64,000 nucleotides of DNA from Enterobacter cancerogenus (GCF_019047785.1 NZ_CP077290.1:1426001-1490000); one strand, 5' to 3'; numbered from the stretch's first letter, positions 1 through 9,053 are shown. Notes: a model not told the origin generated them from the letters alone. Program-made: numbers and translations.

Positions 1-63
1 ACCGCCTGCACGGAGCAGCAGCGCGCCGATCCCTAATAACAATCCACTCCATGCGCTCTTCAT
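1..63 (-). CDS. N-terminus of an unidentified gene, cut by the window edge
   Basis: An ATG at 63 on the minus strand opens a frame that stays open to the window edge, 21 codons. The visible residues start MKSAWSGLLLGIGALLL, a hydrophobic stretch that could be a signal peptide or first membrane helix. It lies 56 bp downstream of ramA on the same strand. Too little is visible to name it, and it could be a chance frame. Confidence 0.3.
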   Translation of the reverse strand, partial: MKSAWSGLLLGIGALLLRAGG

Positions 64-119
64 TACCGCGTGTTCCCAGATAAAATTTGCACTCACGCTA
101 ATGCAAATGGGAATTATTT

Positions 120-461
120 TCAATGCGCCCGGGTATGATTTTCCTTGCGGTAAGCCCCGGGCGGCTGGTGGAACGTGCGGGTGAAAATACGCGTAAAGGT
201 CTGCTGCGAGTCAAAGCCGTAGCGCAGGCAGATGTCATACACCCGCTCGTCCGATTCGCGCAGGTCGCGCGCCGCCAGCAGCAGCTTGCGTTCGCGAATA
301 TAGCGCCCCAGACTCTCCCCTTTGTACTGCATAAACAGCCGCTGAAGATGCCACTTCGAGTAACCCGCGTGGCGGGCGATCTCTTCTATGCGCAGCGGCT
401 GATGCAGGTTGTCGTCGATCCATTCGACGATAGTGTCGATAACCTGAGCGGAAATAGTCAT
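120..461 (-). CDS. ramA: RamA, AraC-family activator of multidrug efflux
   Basis: A 113-residue single-domain AraC/XylS activator with two helix-turn-helix units and no ligand domain, like MarA and SoxS. From family knowledge it binds marboxes and raises acrAB-tolC and micF expression. The sequence (start MTISAQVIDTIVEWIDDNL; second-HTH region RYGFDSQQTFTRIF) matches Klebsiella/Enterobacter RamA almost residue for residue as I recall it. The start is set at the Met giving the usual 113 residues; the frame stays open 11 codons further upstream. It lies 33 bp downstream of romA on the same strand, so it can be co-transcribed with romA or use a promoter inside the romA 3' end. Confidence 0.95.
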   Translation of the reverse strand: MTISAQVIDTIVEWIDDNLHQPLRIEEIARHAGYSKWHLQRLFMQYKGESLGRYIRERKLLLAARDLRESDERVYDICLRYGFDSQQTFTRIFTRTFHQPPGAYRKENHTRAH

Positions 462-494
462 GTTGCGCTCTCCTTCTGCTCTTTGATTCATCAT

Positions 495-1598
495 TTATTC
501 CCACCACGGGCGAAATTGCTGAGCGGTATCATTCACGCGGACCGGCTCGCCCAGTTCCGGCGTTAACAGCCGATAGCCTTTGTCGCGGCTGGCTTTTGCG
601 AGCTGGATCAGCGGATCGTTCCAGGTATGTTTCGCCAGCACAAACCGTCCGTTATGGCCCGGCACCACCGCTTTGGCATTGAGATCCGCGGCGGCCTGCG
701 CCGTTTCATCCGGCAGCATGTGAATGTACTTCCAGTCCTGGTCATACTGGCCGTTTTCCATGATCGCGAGATCGACTGCGCCAAACTGCTCGCCAATATC
801 CCGGAAATGCGGCCCGTAGCCGGAGTCACCGCTGTAGTACACCTTCTGTTCAGGCGTGACGAACATAAAGCTGCCCCACAGCGTCTGGTTGCGTTTGATG
901 CCGCGCCCGGAGAAGTGGCGCGCAGGCAGAACGTGCACGGTTAGCGCCTCGCTGATGCGTACCGACTGGTTCCAGTCGCGCTCGTCGATAATCGTCGGGT
1001 CCATCCCCCAGTAGCGCAGATGTGAACCCACGCCAAGCGGCGTGACCACGCGCTTCACCTTCGGCAGCAGCGCTTTGATGGTGGCGTAATCCAGATGGTC
1101 GTAGTGATCGTGCGAAATGATCAGCAGGTCGATCTCGGGCATGCTCGCGGCACACCACGGGTAGTCCCCCTCAAAGGCTTTGTTGAGGAACGAGAACGGC
1201 GCGGCGTAGTTGCCCAGGACCGGATCGATCAGGATGCGTTTCCCCGCTAACTGCAGATACCAGGACGAGTGCCCCAGCCACACCAGCGTATCCTGCGCCA
1301 GCGGCAGGCTGGCGAGATCGGTGTTGACCAGCGGCAGCGGCTGCGCGGGACGGGCGTTTTCGGTTTTTTTCGTCAGAAACTCCCACATCGCCACCAGCAT
1401 ATTTTTGTCGCCGTTGTAGCCCGGCGTCGGCAGTGCATTGTGAAACGCCCCGTCGCGATACTGGGGCGAAGCTTGCAACCCGGAGAGCTGTTCTCCCTGC
1501 GGCGGCTGGCCAAATCCGGCGTTCAGGACAAAGGGTAAACTTGCAGCTGAAGCAATAATCATGACAAACACCACGCAGATGAATAGAGGCTTTTTCAT
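495..1598 (-). CDS. romA: RomA, metallo-beta-lactamase-fold hydrolase
   Basis: A 367-residue protein of the metallo-beta-lactamase fold. The zinc motif HDHYDHLDY (HxHxDH) and an upstream LGHSSWYLQ / LIDPVL segment are typical of the NAPE-PLD/UlaG-like branch. The N-terminus (MKKPLFICVVFVMIIASAA) is a signal peptide or membrane anchor. The start was moved to the Met at 1598 because the longer open frame crosses the RamR operator. The substrate is not known to me. It is first in a leftward unit with ramA, and its promoter region carries the RamR site, so both genes should rise when RamR is lost. Confidence 0.9.
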   Translation of the reverse strand: MKKPLFICVVFVMIIASAASLPFVLNAGFGQPPQGEQLSGLQASPQYRDGAFHNALPTPGYNGDKNMLVAMWEFLTKKTENARPAQPLPLVNTDLASLPLAQDTLVWLGHSSWYLQLAGKRILIDPVLGNYAAPFSFLNKAFEGDYPWCAASMPEIDLLIISHDHYDHLDYATIKALLPKVKRVVTPLGVGSHLRYWGMDPTIIDERDWNQSVRISEALTVHVLPARHFSGRGIKRNQTLWGSFMFVTPEQKVYYSGDSGYGPHFRDIGEQFGAVDLAIMENGQYDQDWKYIHMLPDETAQAAADLNAKAVVPGHNGRFVLAKHTWNDPLIQLAKASRDKGYRLLTPELGEPVRVNDTAQQFRPWWE

Positions 1599-1653
1599 TT
1601 TCCCGACTCGCCGACGCGCCCCTTCCAATGGTTTGCGCGGATGACACTTGATT

Positions 1654-1673
1654 ATGAGTGAGTAAGCACTCAT
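1654..1673. promoter_or_regulatory. RamR operator
   Basis: A perfect inverted repeat ATGAGTG-N6-CACTCAT lies in the divergent space between romA and ramR. It matches the known RamR box of Salmonella and Klebsiella, which has the same 7-bp arms and a 6-bp spacer. It sits 56 bp upstream of the romA start and 117 bp upstream of ramR, so RamR bound here would repress romA-ramA and possibly itself. Confidence 0.85.
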
Positions 1674-1789
1674 TATAGATACGATGAATATATCGTCAAG
1701 ATGTTTTCGATCTTTGACATTCCGCGTTGCAGCAGCCTGACGCGCATGATTCAATACGTTTTTTTACAATTGACAAAGAGGAGAATTTG

Positions 1790-2380
1790 GTGGCACGTCC
1801 GAAGAGTGAAGATAAAAAACAGGCCTTACTGGAGGCAGCAACCGCTGCATTTGCACAGTCAGGCATTGCCGCCTCAACGGCGACCATCGCCCGTAGTGCC
1901 GGGGTCGCCGAAGGCACGCTGTTTCGCTACTTTGCTACCAAAGACGATCTGCTGAATGCCCTCTACCTGCACCTGAAGCAGGATCTCTGCCAGACCATGA
2001 TGGCGAACCTTGACCGCTCGATCACCCTGCCAAAAGAGCATACCCGCAACATCTGGAACAGCTATGTGGACTGGGGGATTCGTAACCCGGCGGCTCACGG
2101 GGCGATCCGCCAGCTTGGTGTGAGCGAGAAAATTTCCACTGAGACCGAACAGGCCGTTCACGACATGTTTCCGGAGCTGAATGAACTGTGCCGCCGCTCG
2201 GTGCGCCCGGTATTTATGTCCGACGAATTTAAAACCTTCGGCGATGCCATCTTCCTGTCGCTGGCCGAGACCACCATGGAATTCGCCACCCGCGATCCGT
2301 CCCGTGCCGTGGATTTTAAAGCGCTCGGCTTTGAGGCCATGTGGCGCGCGCTCGCCATAGAGAACACCGATGGACAGTAA
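1790..2380 (+). CDS. ramR: RamR, TetR-family repressor of ramA
   Basis: A 196-residue TetR repressor. The N-terminal HTH ([20 protein letters not shown]) and the ligand-binding C-terminus agree with RamR of Klebsiella/Enterobacter. The chosen start is GTG at 1790 ([10 protein letters not shown]), with AGGAG 7 nt upstream; the longer ATG frame to 1727 has no good ribosome site and exceeds the family length. It is transcribed divergently from romA-ramA. No break is seen, so the repressor looks intact. It overlaps ybdF by 11 nt, suggesting coupled translation. Confidence 0.93.
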   Translation: MARPKSEDKKQALLEAATAAFAQSGIAASTATIARSAGVAEGTLFRYFATKDDLLNALYLHLKQDLCQTMMANLDRSITLPKEHTRNIWNSYVDWGIRNPAAHGAIRQLGVSEKISTETEQAVHDMFPELNELCRRSVRPVFMSDEFKTFGDAIFLSLAETTMEFATRDPSRAVDFKALGFEAMWRALAIENTDGQ

Positions 2381-2738
2381 ATCATTACAGGAACACGCGA
2401 TGCGCGTGGCGCTGGAGTTGCCGTTCACCGAGCACTGCTGGCCGTTCGGCCCGGAGTTCGACGTGTTTAAAGTCGGCGGCAAGATTTTTATGCTTGTCGC
2501 GGTCGCTCACGGGCGTCCGCACGTCAGTCTGAAATCCGATCCGGAAAAATCGCTGCTCAATCAGCAGATCTACCGCGGCGTGGAGCCGGGCTATCACCTG
2601 AATAAAAAGCACTGGATTTCGCTCTACGGCACCGACGATATCACGCCCGACGTGGTGACCGATTTCATCCACGATTCGTGGCATCTGGTCGTCGATAAGC
2701 TGGCGAAGAAGGACCAGAAGCGGATACGCCCCGTCTGA
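2370..2738 (+). CDS. ybdF: YbdF, MmcQ/YjbR family protein
   Basis: A 122-residue protein of the MmcQ/YjbR (DUF419) family, a small CyaY-like fold of uncertain function. Its length equals E. coli YbdF, and it carries the family's [11 protein letters not shown] and HWISLY segments. The start overlaps the 3' end of ramR. In E. coli the same gene sits beside nfsB, as here. Confidence 0.85.
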   Translation: MDSKSLQEHAMRVALELPFTEHCWPFGPEFDVFKVGGKIFMLVAVAHGRPHVSLKSDPEKSLLNQQIYRGVEPGYHLNKKHWISLYGTDDITPDVVTDFIHDSWHLVVDKLAKKDQKRIRPV

Positions 2739-2739
2739 T

Positions 2740-2758
2740 TGTTCGTCTGAGACGAACA
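2740..2758. terminator. Hairpin after ybdF
   Basis: The inverted repeat TGTTCGTC-TGA-GACGAACA begins 2 nt after the ybdF stop codon. There is no U-run, so it is either a Rho-assisted terminator or an mRNA 3'-end stabiliser closing the ramR-ybdF unit. Confidence 0.5.
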
Positions 2759-2820
2759 GAATAAGCGCTCGAATCGCACTTATCTTTTTCCGCGTCGCCC
2801 TGTAATCTGCTTTCCTTTCG

Positions 2821-2842
2821 CGCCCACATGCGGGCGATTTTT
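2821..2842 (+). terminator. Terminator-like hairpin in the nfsB leader
   Basis: CGCCC, a 6-nt loop and GGGCG are followed after one base by five T, 17 nt upstream of the nfsB ATG. It looks like a short intrinsic terminator or attenuator in the 5' leader. Confidence 0.4.
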
Positions 2843-2858
2843 ACTACCAGGAGTTGTT

Positions 2859-3512
2859 ATGGATATCATTTCTGTCGCCCTGAAACGCCACTCTGCCAAG
2901 GCGTTCGACGCAAGCAAAAAACTGACCGCAGAAGAAGCGGAAAAAATCAAAACCCTGCTGCAGTACAGCCCGTCCAGCACGAACTCCCAGCCGTGGCACT
3001 TTATTGTTGCCAGCACTGAGGAAGGCAAAGCGCGCGTGGCGAAATCTGCTGCGGGTACCTATGTGTTCAACGAGCGCAAAATGCTGGATGCCTCTCATGT
3101 GGTGGTGTTCTGCGCCAAAACTGCGATGGACGATGCATGGCTGGAGCGCGTGGTGGATCAGGAAGAAGCTGACGGGCGTTTCGCCACGCCGGAAGCGAAA
3201 GCTGCAAACCACAAAGGCCGCTGCTACTTTGCAGACATGCACCGTGTGGATCTGAAAGATGACGACCAGTGGATGGCAAAACAGGTTTACCTGAACGTGG
3301 GTAACTTCCTGCTGGGCGTGGCCGCGATGGGTCTGGACGCGGTGCCGATTGAAGGCTTCGACGCGGCGATCCTCGACGAAGAGTTTGGCCTGAAAGAGAA
3401 AGGCTTCACCAGCCTGGTGGTGGTACCGGTTGGCCACCACAGCGTGGAAGATTTCAACGCCACGCTGCCAAAATCTCGCCTGCCGCTGAGCACCATTGTG
3501 ACCGAGTGCTAG
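2859..3512 (+). CDS. nfsB: NfsB, oxygen-insensitive NAD(P)H nitroreductase
   Basis: A 217-residue FMN-dependent nitroreductase that reduces nitroaromatics and quinones using NAD(P)H as a cytoplasmic dimer. The sequence is nearly that of the well-studied E. cloacae enzyme: start [15 protein letters not shown]-contact segment [14 protein letters not shown], and [20 protein letters not shown]. The ATG has AGGAG 7 nt upstream. The C-terminus ends TIVTEC, slightly different from the form I recall. The gene follows ybdF, as in E. coli, but ybdG has been separated from it by inserted genes. Confidence 0.95.
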   Translation: MDIISVALKRHSAKAFDASKKLTAEEAEKIKTLLQYSPSSTNSQPWHFIVASTEEGKARVAKSAAGTYVFNERKMLDASHVVVFCAKTAMDDAWLERVVDQEEADGRFATPEAKAANHKGRCYFADMHRVDLKDDDQWMAKQVYLNVGNFLLGVAAMGLDAVPIEGFDAAILDEEFGLKEKGFTSLVVVPVGHHSVEDFNATLPKSRLPLSTIVTEC

Positions 3513-3517
3513 TAACC

Positions 3518-3540
3518 ATGGGCCGCGCGTAGCGGCCCAT
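3518..3540. terminator. Bidirectional hairpin between nfsB and the toxin-antitoxin pair
   Basis: A perfect 9-bp stem, ATGGGCCGC-GCGTA-GCGGCCCAT, begins 5 nt after the nfsB stop. It is symmetrical, so it could also end the leftward antitoxin transcript. There is no strong U-run. Confidence 0.6.
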
Positions 3541-3561
3541 TACAAGTAGGTTGAACAGGGT

Positions 3562-3849
3562 TCAATACAGCGTAATCTGCGGATGCTTCACTCCGCATAC
3601 CAGCGCATAACGCGTTAACGTATCAAGGCTCGCTCGCGTGATGTTGGCTTCCATTCGTGACACCGTTGGCGCACTGACCCCCATCCGTTCCGCAACCTGT
3701 GCACGCGTCAGGCCTGCATGGCTTCGCCACTGCGCCAGCATCTCCTGCAGACGCGCTTTGCGCTCTTCTGCGTTAAATGCGGCCTGCACGTCTTCGTGGC
3801 TTAACAGCTCGGTTCTCAACTCATCCCAGTCGATTATTTTCTTGCTCAT
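3562..3849 (-). CDS. HigA-like HTH antitoxin
   Basis: A 95-residue protein with an XRE-type helix-turn-helix in its C-terminal half (LTRAQVAERMGVSAPTVSRME). Its partner is encoded just upstream and the two overlap by 29 nt, the toxin-first order of higBA systems. By family analogy it binds the toxin and represses the shared promoter. Confidence 0.8.
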   Translation of the reverse strand: MSKKIIDWDELRTELLSHEDVQAAFNAEERKARLQEMLAQWRSHAGLTRAQVAERMGVSAPTVSRMEANITRASLDTLTRYALVCGVKHPQITLY

Positions 3850-4159
3850 CCAACATCTCCTGTTGCCGTTTCAGTGCCAGACTTATCTCCGCAGACGGCG
3901 TTTTCTGCGTCTTCATGATAAACACGCGCAAAAGAAAAAGGGTTCTCTCACGCTGGTAGACGTATATCCCACGGCTCTGGATAAGCCCGACGGTGCGTAT
4001 TTCAAACAAGCCATGCGGCAATGGCTTGCTGTCAGGCTCACGCAAAACCGTCGGATTAGCGCGTAATTTATCAAGCTGGCGAATCAGTTTCGCCTGAACC
4101 ACGGCGGGCAACGCGAGGATCTCTTCCCTCACGGCCTCATGGACGATGAGTCTGAACAT
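3821..4159 (-). CDS. HigB/Gp49-like mRNA interferase toxin
   Basis: A 112-residue protein of the phage-derived Gp49-like / HigB (RelE superfamily) group. It shows the family layout: an N-terminal helical part (EEILALPAVVQAKLIRQLDKL), then FEIRTVGLIQSRGIYVYQ and LFLLRVFIMKTQKTP. The predicted role is ribosome-dependent mRNA cleavage, neutralised by the downstream antitoxin. It is the first gene of the leftward pair. Confidence 0.8.
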   Translation of the reverse strand: MFRLIVHEAVREEILALPAVVQAKLIRQLDKLRANPTVLREPDSKPLPHGLFEIRTVGLIQSRGIYVYQRERTLFLLRVFIMKTQKTPSAEISLALKRQQEMLDEQENNRLG

Positions 4160-4189
4160 CTTTATTCATCCCTGAAAATATTAACATAT

Positions 4190-4222
4190 AAGGCAATTTG
4201 CATTAAAGGCTAATTTTGCCTT
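4190..4222. promoter_or_regulatory. Candidate operator of the toxin-antitoxin pair
   Basis: The inverted repeat AAGGCAA-N19-TTGCCTT lies 31-63 bp upstream of the toxin start in an AT-rich intergenic stretch, where an autoregulated toxin-antitoxin promoter is expected. Confidence 0.4.
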
Positions 4223-4297
4223 TCGTGATTTACCTTACCTGCATCATTCAGGAGATGCTGGACTCTCGCTTATTCCCTGAAAGCCCCTCGCAAAAAA

Positions 4298-5332
4298 CTA
4301 TTTTTCCCTGCTCCCGGCATGCCAGATTTTTTCCGCATAGCGACCAATCACCGCCAGCGATGCCGCCAGAATCAGGAAGAACACGACCTTGTTCATCCCC
4401 TCCCAGAAATATTCGAAATAGCGGGTATAGAGATTGATGGCGAGAAAGGTCAGGCCAAAACCGCGCAGCATGCCGTCGTCGGTTTTCAGGCTAATGAAGA
4501 TGCACAGCACCGCCGCCACGGCGAAGAGCAGCGCCCACGGCAGCAGCGATGCCTGCGTGACGCCGTACCAGCTGTCGATGTCGTTGTTGCCAAAAATCGA
4601 CAGGATCCACAGGGCGACAAACAGATACGTCAGCCCCATCGCCTTACTGGTGGTATAGAGGTGGCGGGGTTGCAGTACGCCGCGCAGGACATAGCACAGC
4701 GCCAACAGCACGCCGCCGAAGACGATAAAGCGCACCGGGTAGCTCATGCCCAACCAGTACGCTCCCCAGCCGGACATATAGCCCGTTTCGGCACCGAACC
4801 AGTTGCCGAGCGAAAGCAAAAAGAAGAGCCAGACCAGCCCCGAGCGCCCGAAATAGCCAACCAGGCCGTACACCGCACACCCGGCCAGGAACAACGGCGC
4901 AATGTGGCCGCTGCCGTTATCAAGACGTTCACCAAGCTGCCACAGGGCAATGGCGGTAAAGAACACCCCGAGGAACAGGATAGCTTCCGTGCTGTAGTGC
5001 CACGGGGTTTCTCGCCGCTGGCGGCTGAAGCCCCACAGGTAAAACAGCACGGCGGCAAGCAGAGGCAGACCAATGCGGGCGATAAAGGAAGAAGAGAAAA
5101 ATGCGATAATGCGCGCCATCAACTCACTGTCGGCAAACAGGCTGCCGATGGCGATGATCACGCAGGCGAGCGCGGTCCAGAAGGCGTAGCGGCTGAGCCG
5201 CTGCCAGTCCATCGTTACGCGCCTCAGGGTTCCGGCCAGACGCTGATGTTCGTCGGGGGTTAATGCGCCATCCTGCTCCCACGCCGCGAGCGCCCGGCGT
5301 AAAACCCGCTCCTGCTTGCGCGTCACGTTCAT
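4298..5332 (-). CDS. DUF2157 integral membrane protein
   Basis: A 344-residue protein. The soluble N-terminal segment (MNVTRKQERVLRRALAAWEQ, then a helix-rich region) is the DUF2157 domain; roughly eight to ten hydrophobic helices follow. The start at 5332 overlaps the stop of the upstream regulator (ATGA), so the two are translationally coupled. The function is unknown; the coupling suggests it serves under that regulator. Confidence 0.75.
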   Translation of the reverse strand: MNVTRKQERVLRRALAAWEQDGALTPDEHQRLAGTLRRVTMDWQRLSRYAFWTALACVIIAIGSLFADSELMARIIAFFSSSFIARIGLPLLAAVLFYLWGFSRQRRETPWHYSTEAILFLGVFFTAIALWQLGERLDNGSGHIAPLFLAGCAVYGLVGYFGRSGLVWLFFLLSLGNWFGAETGYMSGWGAYWLGMSYPVRFIVFGGVLLALCYVLRGVLQPRHLYTTSKAMGLTYLFVALWILSIFGNNDIDSWYGVTQASLLPWALLFAVAAVLCIFISLKTDDGMLRGFGLTFLAINLYTRYFEYFWEGMNKVVFFLILAASLAVIGRYAEKIWHAGSREK

Positions 5333-6198
5333 TTTGCCTGCTCCGCCAGCCAATCCATGACTCTCTCCCCTGCCTCGTCCACCGGGAGGTACACCAGCAG
5401 CCGCGAGCCGTTGCGCGGCGCTGAGTACCAGTACATCTGCTGTAAATGAAAATCCCCCAGCTCAGGATGGGTAAACAGCTTGAGCTGGTTTTCCACACCG
5501 CGCACGTCGTTGCGCTGGTGCCACAGGGTTTGAAACTCATCTGAAACCGCAAAAAAGCGCGCCAGTTTGGCTTCCCACTGCGGATCGCCCCGGTGCTCGG
5601 CCATTGCCGCGCGGAAGTAGGAGACGAAGATCGGCAGCACGTCGTCGCGCTTGCCCAGCCTTGCGCGCCACGCCGGATGGGTGAGGAACAGGTAAATACA
5701 GTTGCGATCTTCCGGCGGGATGTCGTTGAAATCGACGCCCATCAAATGACCAAAGCTGTCGTTCCACGCCACGATATCAAAGTTTGGTTTCTGGATGCTG
5801 GCGGGCTTTGGCATCAGGGTATCAAGCAGGCGGCGCGTGCCTTCGCTGATCCCCTCGCAGCAGACCGCCTGCGGCGCTTCACCCGGCGGTAATCCGGCCA
5901 GCACGAAAAGATGGCGGGCTTCGGTCGGGGTGCATTGCAGCGCTTTAGCAACAGCTGCCATCACCGCGCTCGACGGATTGACGTCCCTGCCCTGCTCCAG
6001 CCAGGTGTACCAGGTTACGCCCACGTCTGCGAGCATCGCCACCTCTTCACGGCGCAAGCCCGGCGTGCGGCGACGCCCGCTGCGCGGCAAGCCGAGACGC
6101 TGCGGGTCGAGGCTTTCGCGCCGTGCGCGTAAAAATGCCCCGAGCTGTTTTCGGGTGTCATCCTGAAGCGAGGTGACAGGTTCAGACATCAGCGCCAT
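5329..6198 (-). CDS. XRE-family regulator with MmyB-like ligand domain
   Basis: A 289-residue regulator. The N-terminal HTH reads RRTPGLRREEVAMLADVGVTWYTWLEQGRDVNPS, given here as positions about 42-75, the hallmark of the MmyB-like group; the C-terminal MmyB-type ligand domain includes an EIA-like FxLQQMYWYSAP end. GGGGG lies 5 nt upstream of the ATG at 6198. It is divergent from the MFS pump at 6306, with an inverted-repeat operator candidate between them, so it probably controls that pump and the coupled DUF2157 gene. Confidence 0.8.
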   Translation of the reverse strand: MALMSEPVTSLQDDTRKQLGAFLRARRESLDPQRLGLPRSGRRRTPGLRREEVAMLADVGVTWYTWLEQGRDVNPSSAVMAAVAKALQCTPTEARHLFVLAGLPPGEAPQAVCCEGISEGTRRLLDTLMPKPASIQKPNFDIVAWNDSFGHLMGVDFNDIPPEDRNCIYLFLTHPAWRARLGKRDDVLPIFVSYFRAAMAEHRGDPQWEAKLARFFAVSDEFQTLWHQRNDVRGVENQLKLFTHPELGDFHLQQMYWYSAPRNGSRLLVYLPVDEAGERVMDWLAEQAK

Positions 6199-6222
6199 AA
6201 ATCCCCCTGCATGGTAGTGCCA

Positions 6223-6248
6223 GTACCAGTATAAGCAAGAACTGGTAC
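6223..6248. promoter_or_regulatory. Inverted-repeat operator candidate between regulator and MFS pump
   Basis: A perfect 8-bp inverted repeat GTACCAGT-N10-ACTGGTAC sits in the 107-bp divergent intergenic space. The centre-to-centre distance is 18 bp, fitting a dimeric HTH protein reading adjacent major grooves. Confidence 0.5.
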
Positions 6249-6305
6249 CCGTTTATCAGATAGACGATGCTACGTCTCTACGCCGTTTGACGCAATGGAG
6301 TTACC

Positions 6306-7742
6306 ATGAACAGGTCAGTTATTTCACCAGGTCGTGCAGGCCTGATACTGCTGTTAACCGGGCAAATGCTGCCGCTTATCGATACCTCAATCACCAACGT
6401 CGCGCTGGACTCCATCACCCATTCGCTGCACGCCACCGCCACAGAACTGGAGCTGATTGTCGCGCTTTACGGCGTGGCCTTCGCCGTCTGCCTGGCGCTC
6501 GGCAGCAAGCTCGGGGATAACCACGGTCGCCGTCGTCTGTTTATGTGGGGCGTGGCGAGCTTTGGACTGGCCTCGCTGCTGTGCGGGATGGCGGGCAACA
6601 TCGAACAACTGCTCGCCGCGCGCATCGTTCAGGGTGCCGGGGCGGCGCTGATCGTGCCGCAAATTCTCGCCACGCTGCATGTGACGTTAAAAGGGCCGGC
6701 GCACGCCAAAGCCATTAGCCTGTTCGGCGGTATCGGCGGGATAGCCTTTATCGTCGGCCAGATGGGCGGCGGCTGGCTGGTATCGGCGGATATCGCCGGG
6801 CTGGGCTGGCGCAACGCTTTCTTCATCAACGTCCCCATTTGTCTGGTGGTGCTGGCGTTAAGCCGCCGGTATGTGCCGGAAACCCGCCGCGAAACGCCGT
6901 CGCGCATCGACTGGACGGGCACCGCGCTGCTGGCGATGATCCTCTGCTGCCTGTTGTTCCCGATGGCGCTCGGTCCGCAGTGGCACTGGTCGTGGCCGCT
7001 GAAGGCTGCACTGATTGCTATTATTCCGCTGGCCTGGCTGATGGTGCTGAATGCGCGTAAAAAAGAGCGCGAAGATGCCCACCCGCTGATCCCGCCGCGC
7101 CTGATGCAGCTTGCGAGCATCCGCTTTGGCGTGCTGATCGCGATGCTCTTTTTCAGCGTCTGGTCCGGCTTTATGTTCTGTATGGCGCTGACCATGCAGA
7201 CCGGTCTTGGCATGGCACCGTGGCAGTCGGGGAACAGCTTCATCGCGCTGGGGGTGACCTATTTTGTCTCCGCGTGGTTTGCCCCGCGCCTGATTGCCCG
7301 TTACCGCACCAGCACCCTTCTGCTGAGCGGCCTGGCGATCCAGATCCTCGGCCTGCTGGCGCTGATCGCCACCTTCCGCCACTGGGGGATGAACAACACT
7401 GCCCTGACGCTGGCACCGGCGACCGGGCTGGTCGGTTACGGGCAGGCGTTGATTGTGAACAGCTTCTACCGTATCGGGATGCGCGATATCCAGCCGGACG
7501 ACGCGGGCGCAGCAAGCGCCATTTTGAGTACGCTTCAACAGGCGGCGCTGGGGCTTGGCCCGGCGATTTTCGGCGCGATTTTGCTGCACGCGCTGCAAAG
7601 CCACCACGGGGATTACACGCAGGCGGTCAACGTCTTCCTGATGGTGGAAACGGCAATGATGATTGCCCTTGCGCTGGCAACGGTGCGTATGCGCCATCGC
7701 CTGTGCCTGCCGGTGATCACGACCTGCCACGCGACGAAGTAA
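6306..7742 (+). CDS. DHA2-type MFS drug efflux transporter
   Basis: A 478-residue major-facilitator protein with about 14 hydrophobic helices, typical of the EmrB/QacA (DHA2) drug:proton antiporters. Helix 1 carries the family motif DTSITNVAL, and the loop 2-3 motif A is GSKLGDNHGRRRLF. Proton-driven export of toxic compounds is predicted; the substrate cannot be inferred. It is divergent from the MmyB-like regulator. GGAG precedes the ATG by 6 nt. Confidence 0.85.
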   Translation: MNRSVISPGRAGLILLLTGQMLPLIDTSITNVALDSITHSLHATATELELIVALYGVAFAVCLALGSKLGDNHGRRRLFMWGVASFGLASLLCGMAGNIEQLLAARIVQGAGAALIVPQILATLHVTLKGPAHAKAISLFGGIGGIAFIVGQMGGGWLVSADIAGLGWRNAFFINVPICLVVLALSRRYVPETRRETPSRIDWTGTALLAMILCCLLFPMALGPQWHWSWPLKAALIAIIPLAWLMVLNARKKEREDAHPLIPPRLMQLASIRFGVLIAMLFFSVWSGFMFCMALTMQTGLGMAPWQSGNSFIALGVTYFVSAWFAPRLIARYRTSTLLLSGLAIQILGLLALIATFRHWGMNNTALTLAPATGLVGYGQALIVNSFYRIGMRDIQPDDAGAASAILSTLQQAALGLGPAIFGAILLHALQSHHGDYTQAVNVFLMVETAMMIALALATVRMRHRLCLPVITTCHATK

Positions 7743-7808
7743 TGCGCCAGAATTTGCATAATATATCCGCAGCCGCCATTATGGGGCTGCAACAATACAG
7801 GAGATGTT

Positions 7809-9053
7809 ATGCAGGAATTAATTGCTCAGGTTGAAGAGTTAGGGATTGAAATTAATCACACCACCTCGCTGGTGATTATCTTTGGTATTATTTTTCTGAC
7901 TGCCCTTATCGTGCATTTTATATTGCACAAACTGGTGCTGCGCGCCTTTGAAAAGCGTGCGCAGGCCAGCAGCCATTTGTGGCTGCAAATCATTACCCAG
8001 AATAAGTTATTTCACCGTCTGGCCTTTACCATTCAGGGGATAATCGTCAACGTTCAGGCGGCGCTGTGGTTACAAAAAGGCAGTGAAGCGGCGGAAATAC
8101 TCACCACCTGCGCGAAGCTGTGGGTGATGGTGTATGCCCTGCTGTCCTTCTTCTCGCTGCTGGACGTGATCTTTAATCTGTCGCAAAAAATGGCGACCGC
8201 GTCCCAGCTGCCGCTGAAAGGCATTTTCCAGGGCGTTAAGCTGGTGAGCGCCATTCTGGTCGGGATTTTGATTATCTCCCTGCTGATCGGTCAGTCTCCC
8301 GCGATCCTGATTAGTGGCCTGGGTGCCATGGCCGCGGTCCTGATGCTGGTGTTTAAAGACCCGATCCTTGGCCTTGTGGCGGGCATTCAGCTTTCGGCTA
8401 ACGATATGCTCAAGCTCGGTGACTGGCTGGAGATGCCGAAATATGGCGCTAACGGCACGGTGACGGACATCGGCCTGACCACCGTGAAGGTGCGTAATTT
8501 CGATAACACCATCACCACCATTCCGACGTGGGCGCTGGTGTCCGACGCGTTCATCAACTGGAGCGGCATGTCAGCTTCGGGCGGCCGCCGCATTAAGCGC
8601 AGCCTGAATATTGATACCACCAGCATTCATTTCCTCGACGAGCAGGAGCAGCAGAAACTGATTCAGGCGAAGCTGCTGAAACCTTATCTGGCCGCGCGTC
8701 ATGAGGAAATTAACCTGTGGAATCAGCAAAACGGCGAAGGGGAATCGGTATTAAACCTGCGCAAGATGACCAATATCGGCACCTTCCGCGCCTATCTGAA
8801 TGAATATCTGCGCAACCACCCGCGCATCCGTAAAGATATGACATTGATGGTGCGCCAGCTCGCGCCGGACGCCAACGGTCTGCCCATAGAAATATATGCC
8901 TTCACCAATACGGTGGTCTGGGCGGAATATGAAGATATCCAGGCCGATATCTTCGACCATATTTTTGCCGTGGTGGATGAGTTTGGTCTGCGGATCCATC
9001 AGTCGCCAACCGGGAACGATATTCGCTCGCTGGCGGTTGTTTCAGCAAACTAA
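7809..9053 (+). CDS. ybdG: YbdG, mechanosensitive channel of the MscS superfamily
   Basis: A 414-residue membrane protein matching E. coli YbdG (415 residues), reported as a miniconductance mechanosensitive channel that responds to osmotic stress. It has several N-terminal helices. The MscS-type pore helix ([20 protein letters not shown]) is followed by the beta domain ([20 protein letters not shown]) and a cytoplasmic tail. AGGAG is 6 nt before the ATG. Its TAA directly abuts the stop of the convergent LacI-type gene, leaving no intergenic base. Confidence 0.92.
   Translation: MQELIAQVEELGIEINHTTSLVIIFGIIFLTALIVHFILHKLVLRAFEKRAQASSHLWLQIITQNKLFHRLAFTIQGIIVNVQAALWLQKGSEAAEILTTCAKLWVMVYALLSFFSLLDVIFNLSQKMATASQLPLKGIFQGVKLVSAILVGILIISLLIGQSPAILISGLGAMAAVLMLVFKDPILGLVAGIQLSANDMLKLGDWLEMPKYGANGTVTDIGLTTVKVRNFDNTITTIPTWALVSDAFINWSGMSASGGRRIKRSLNIDTTSIHFLDEQEQQKLIQAKLLKPYLAARHEEINLWNQQNGEGESVLNLRKMTNIGTFRAYLNEYLRNHPRIRKDMTLMVRQLAPDANGLPIEIYAFTNTVVWAEYEDIQADIFDHIFAVVDEFGLRIHQSPTGNDIRSLAVVSAN

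Noticed and set aside
1790..2380. ramR loss-of-function mutation
   Set aside because: The frame is complete with the expected 196 residues and an intact HTH; no stop or shift is seen. Point changes cannot be judged without alignment.
4319..5263. 314-codon plus-strand frame
   Set aside because: Antisense to the DUF2157 gene; rich in Gln, His and Arg as expected for a shadow.
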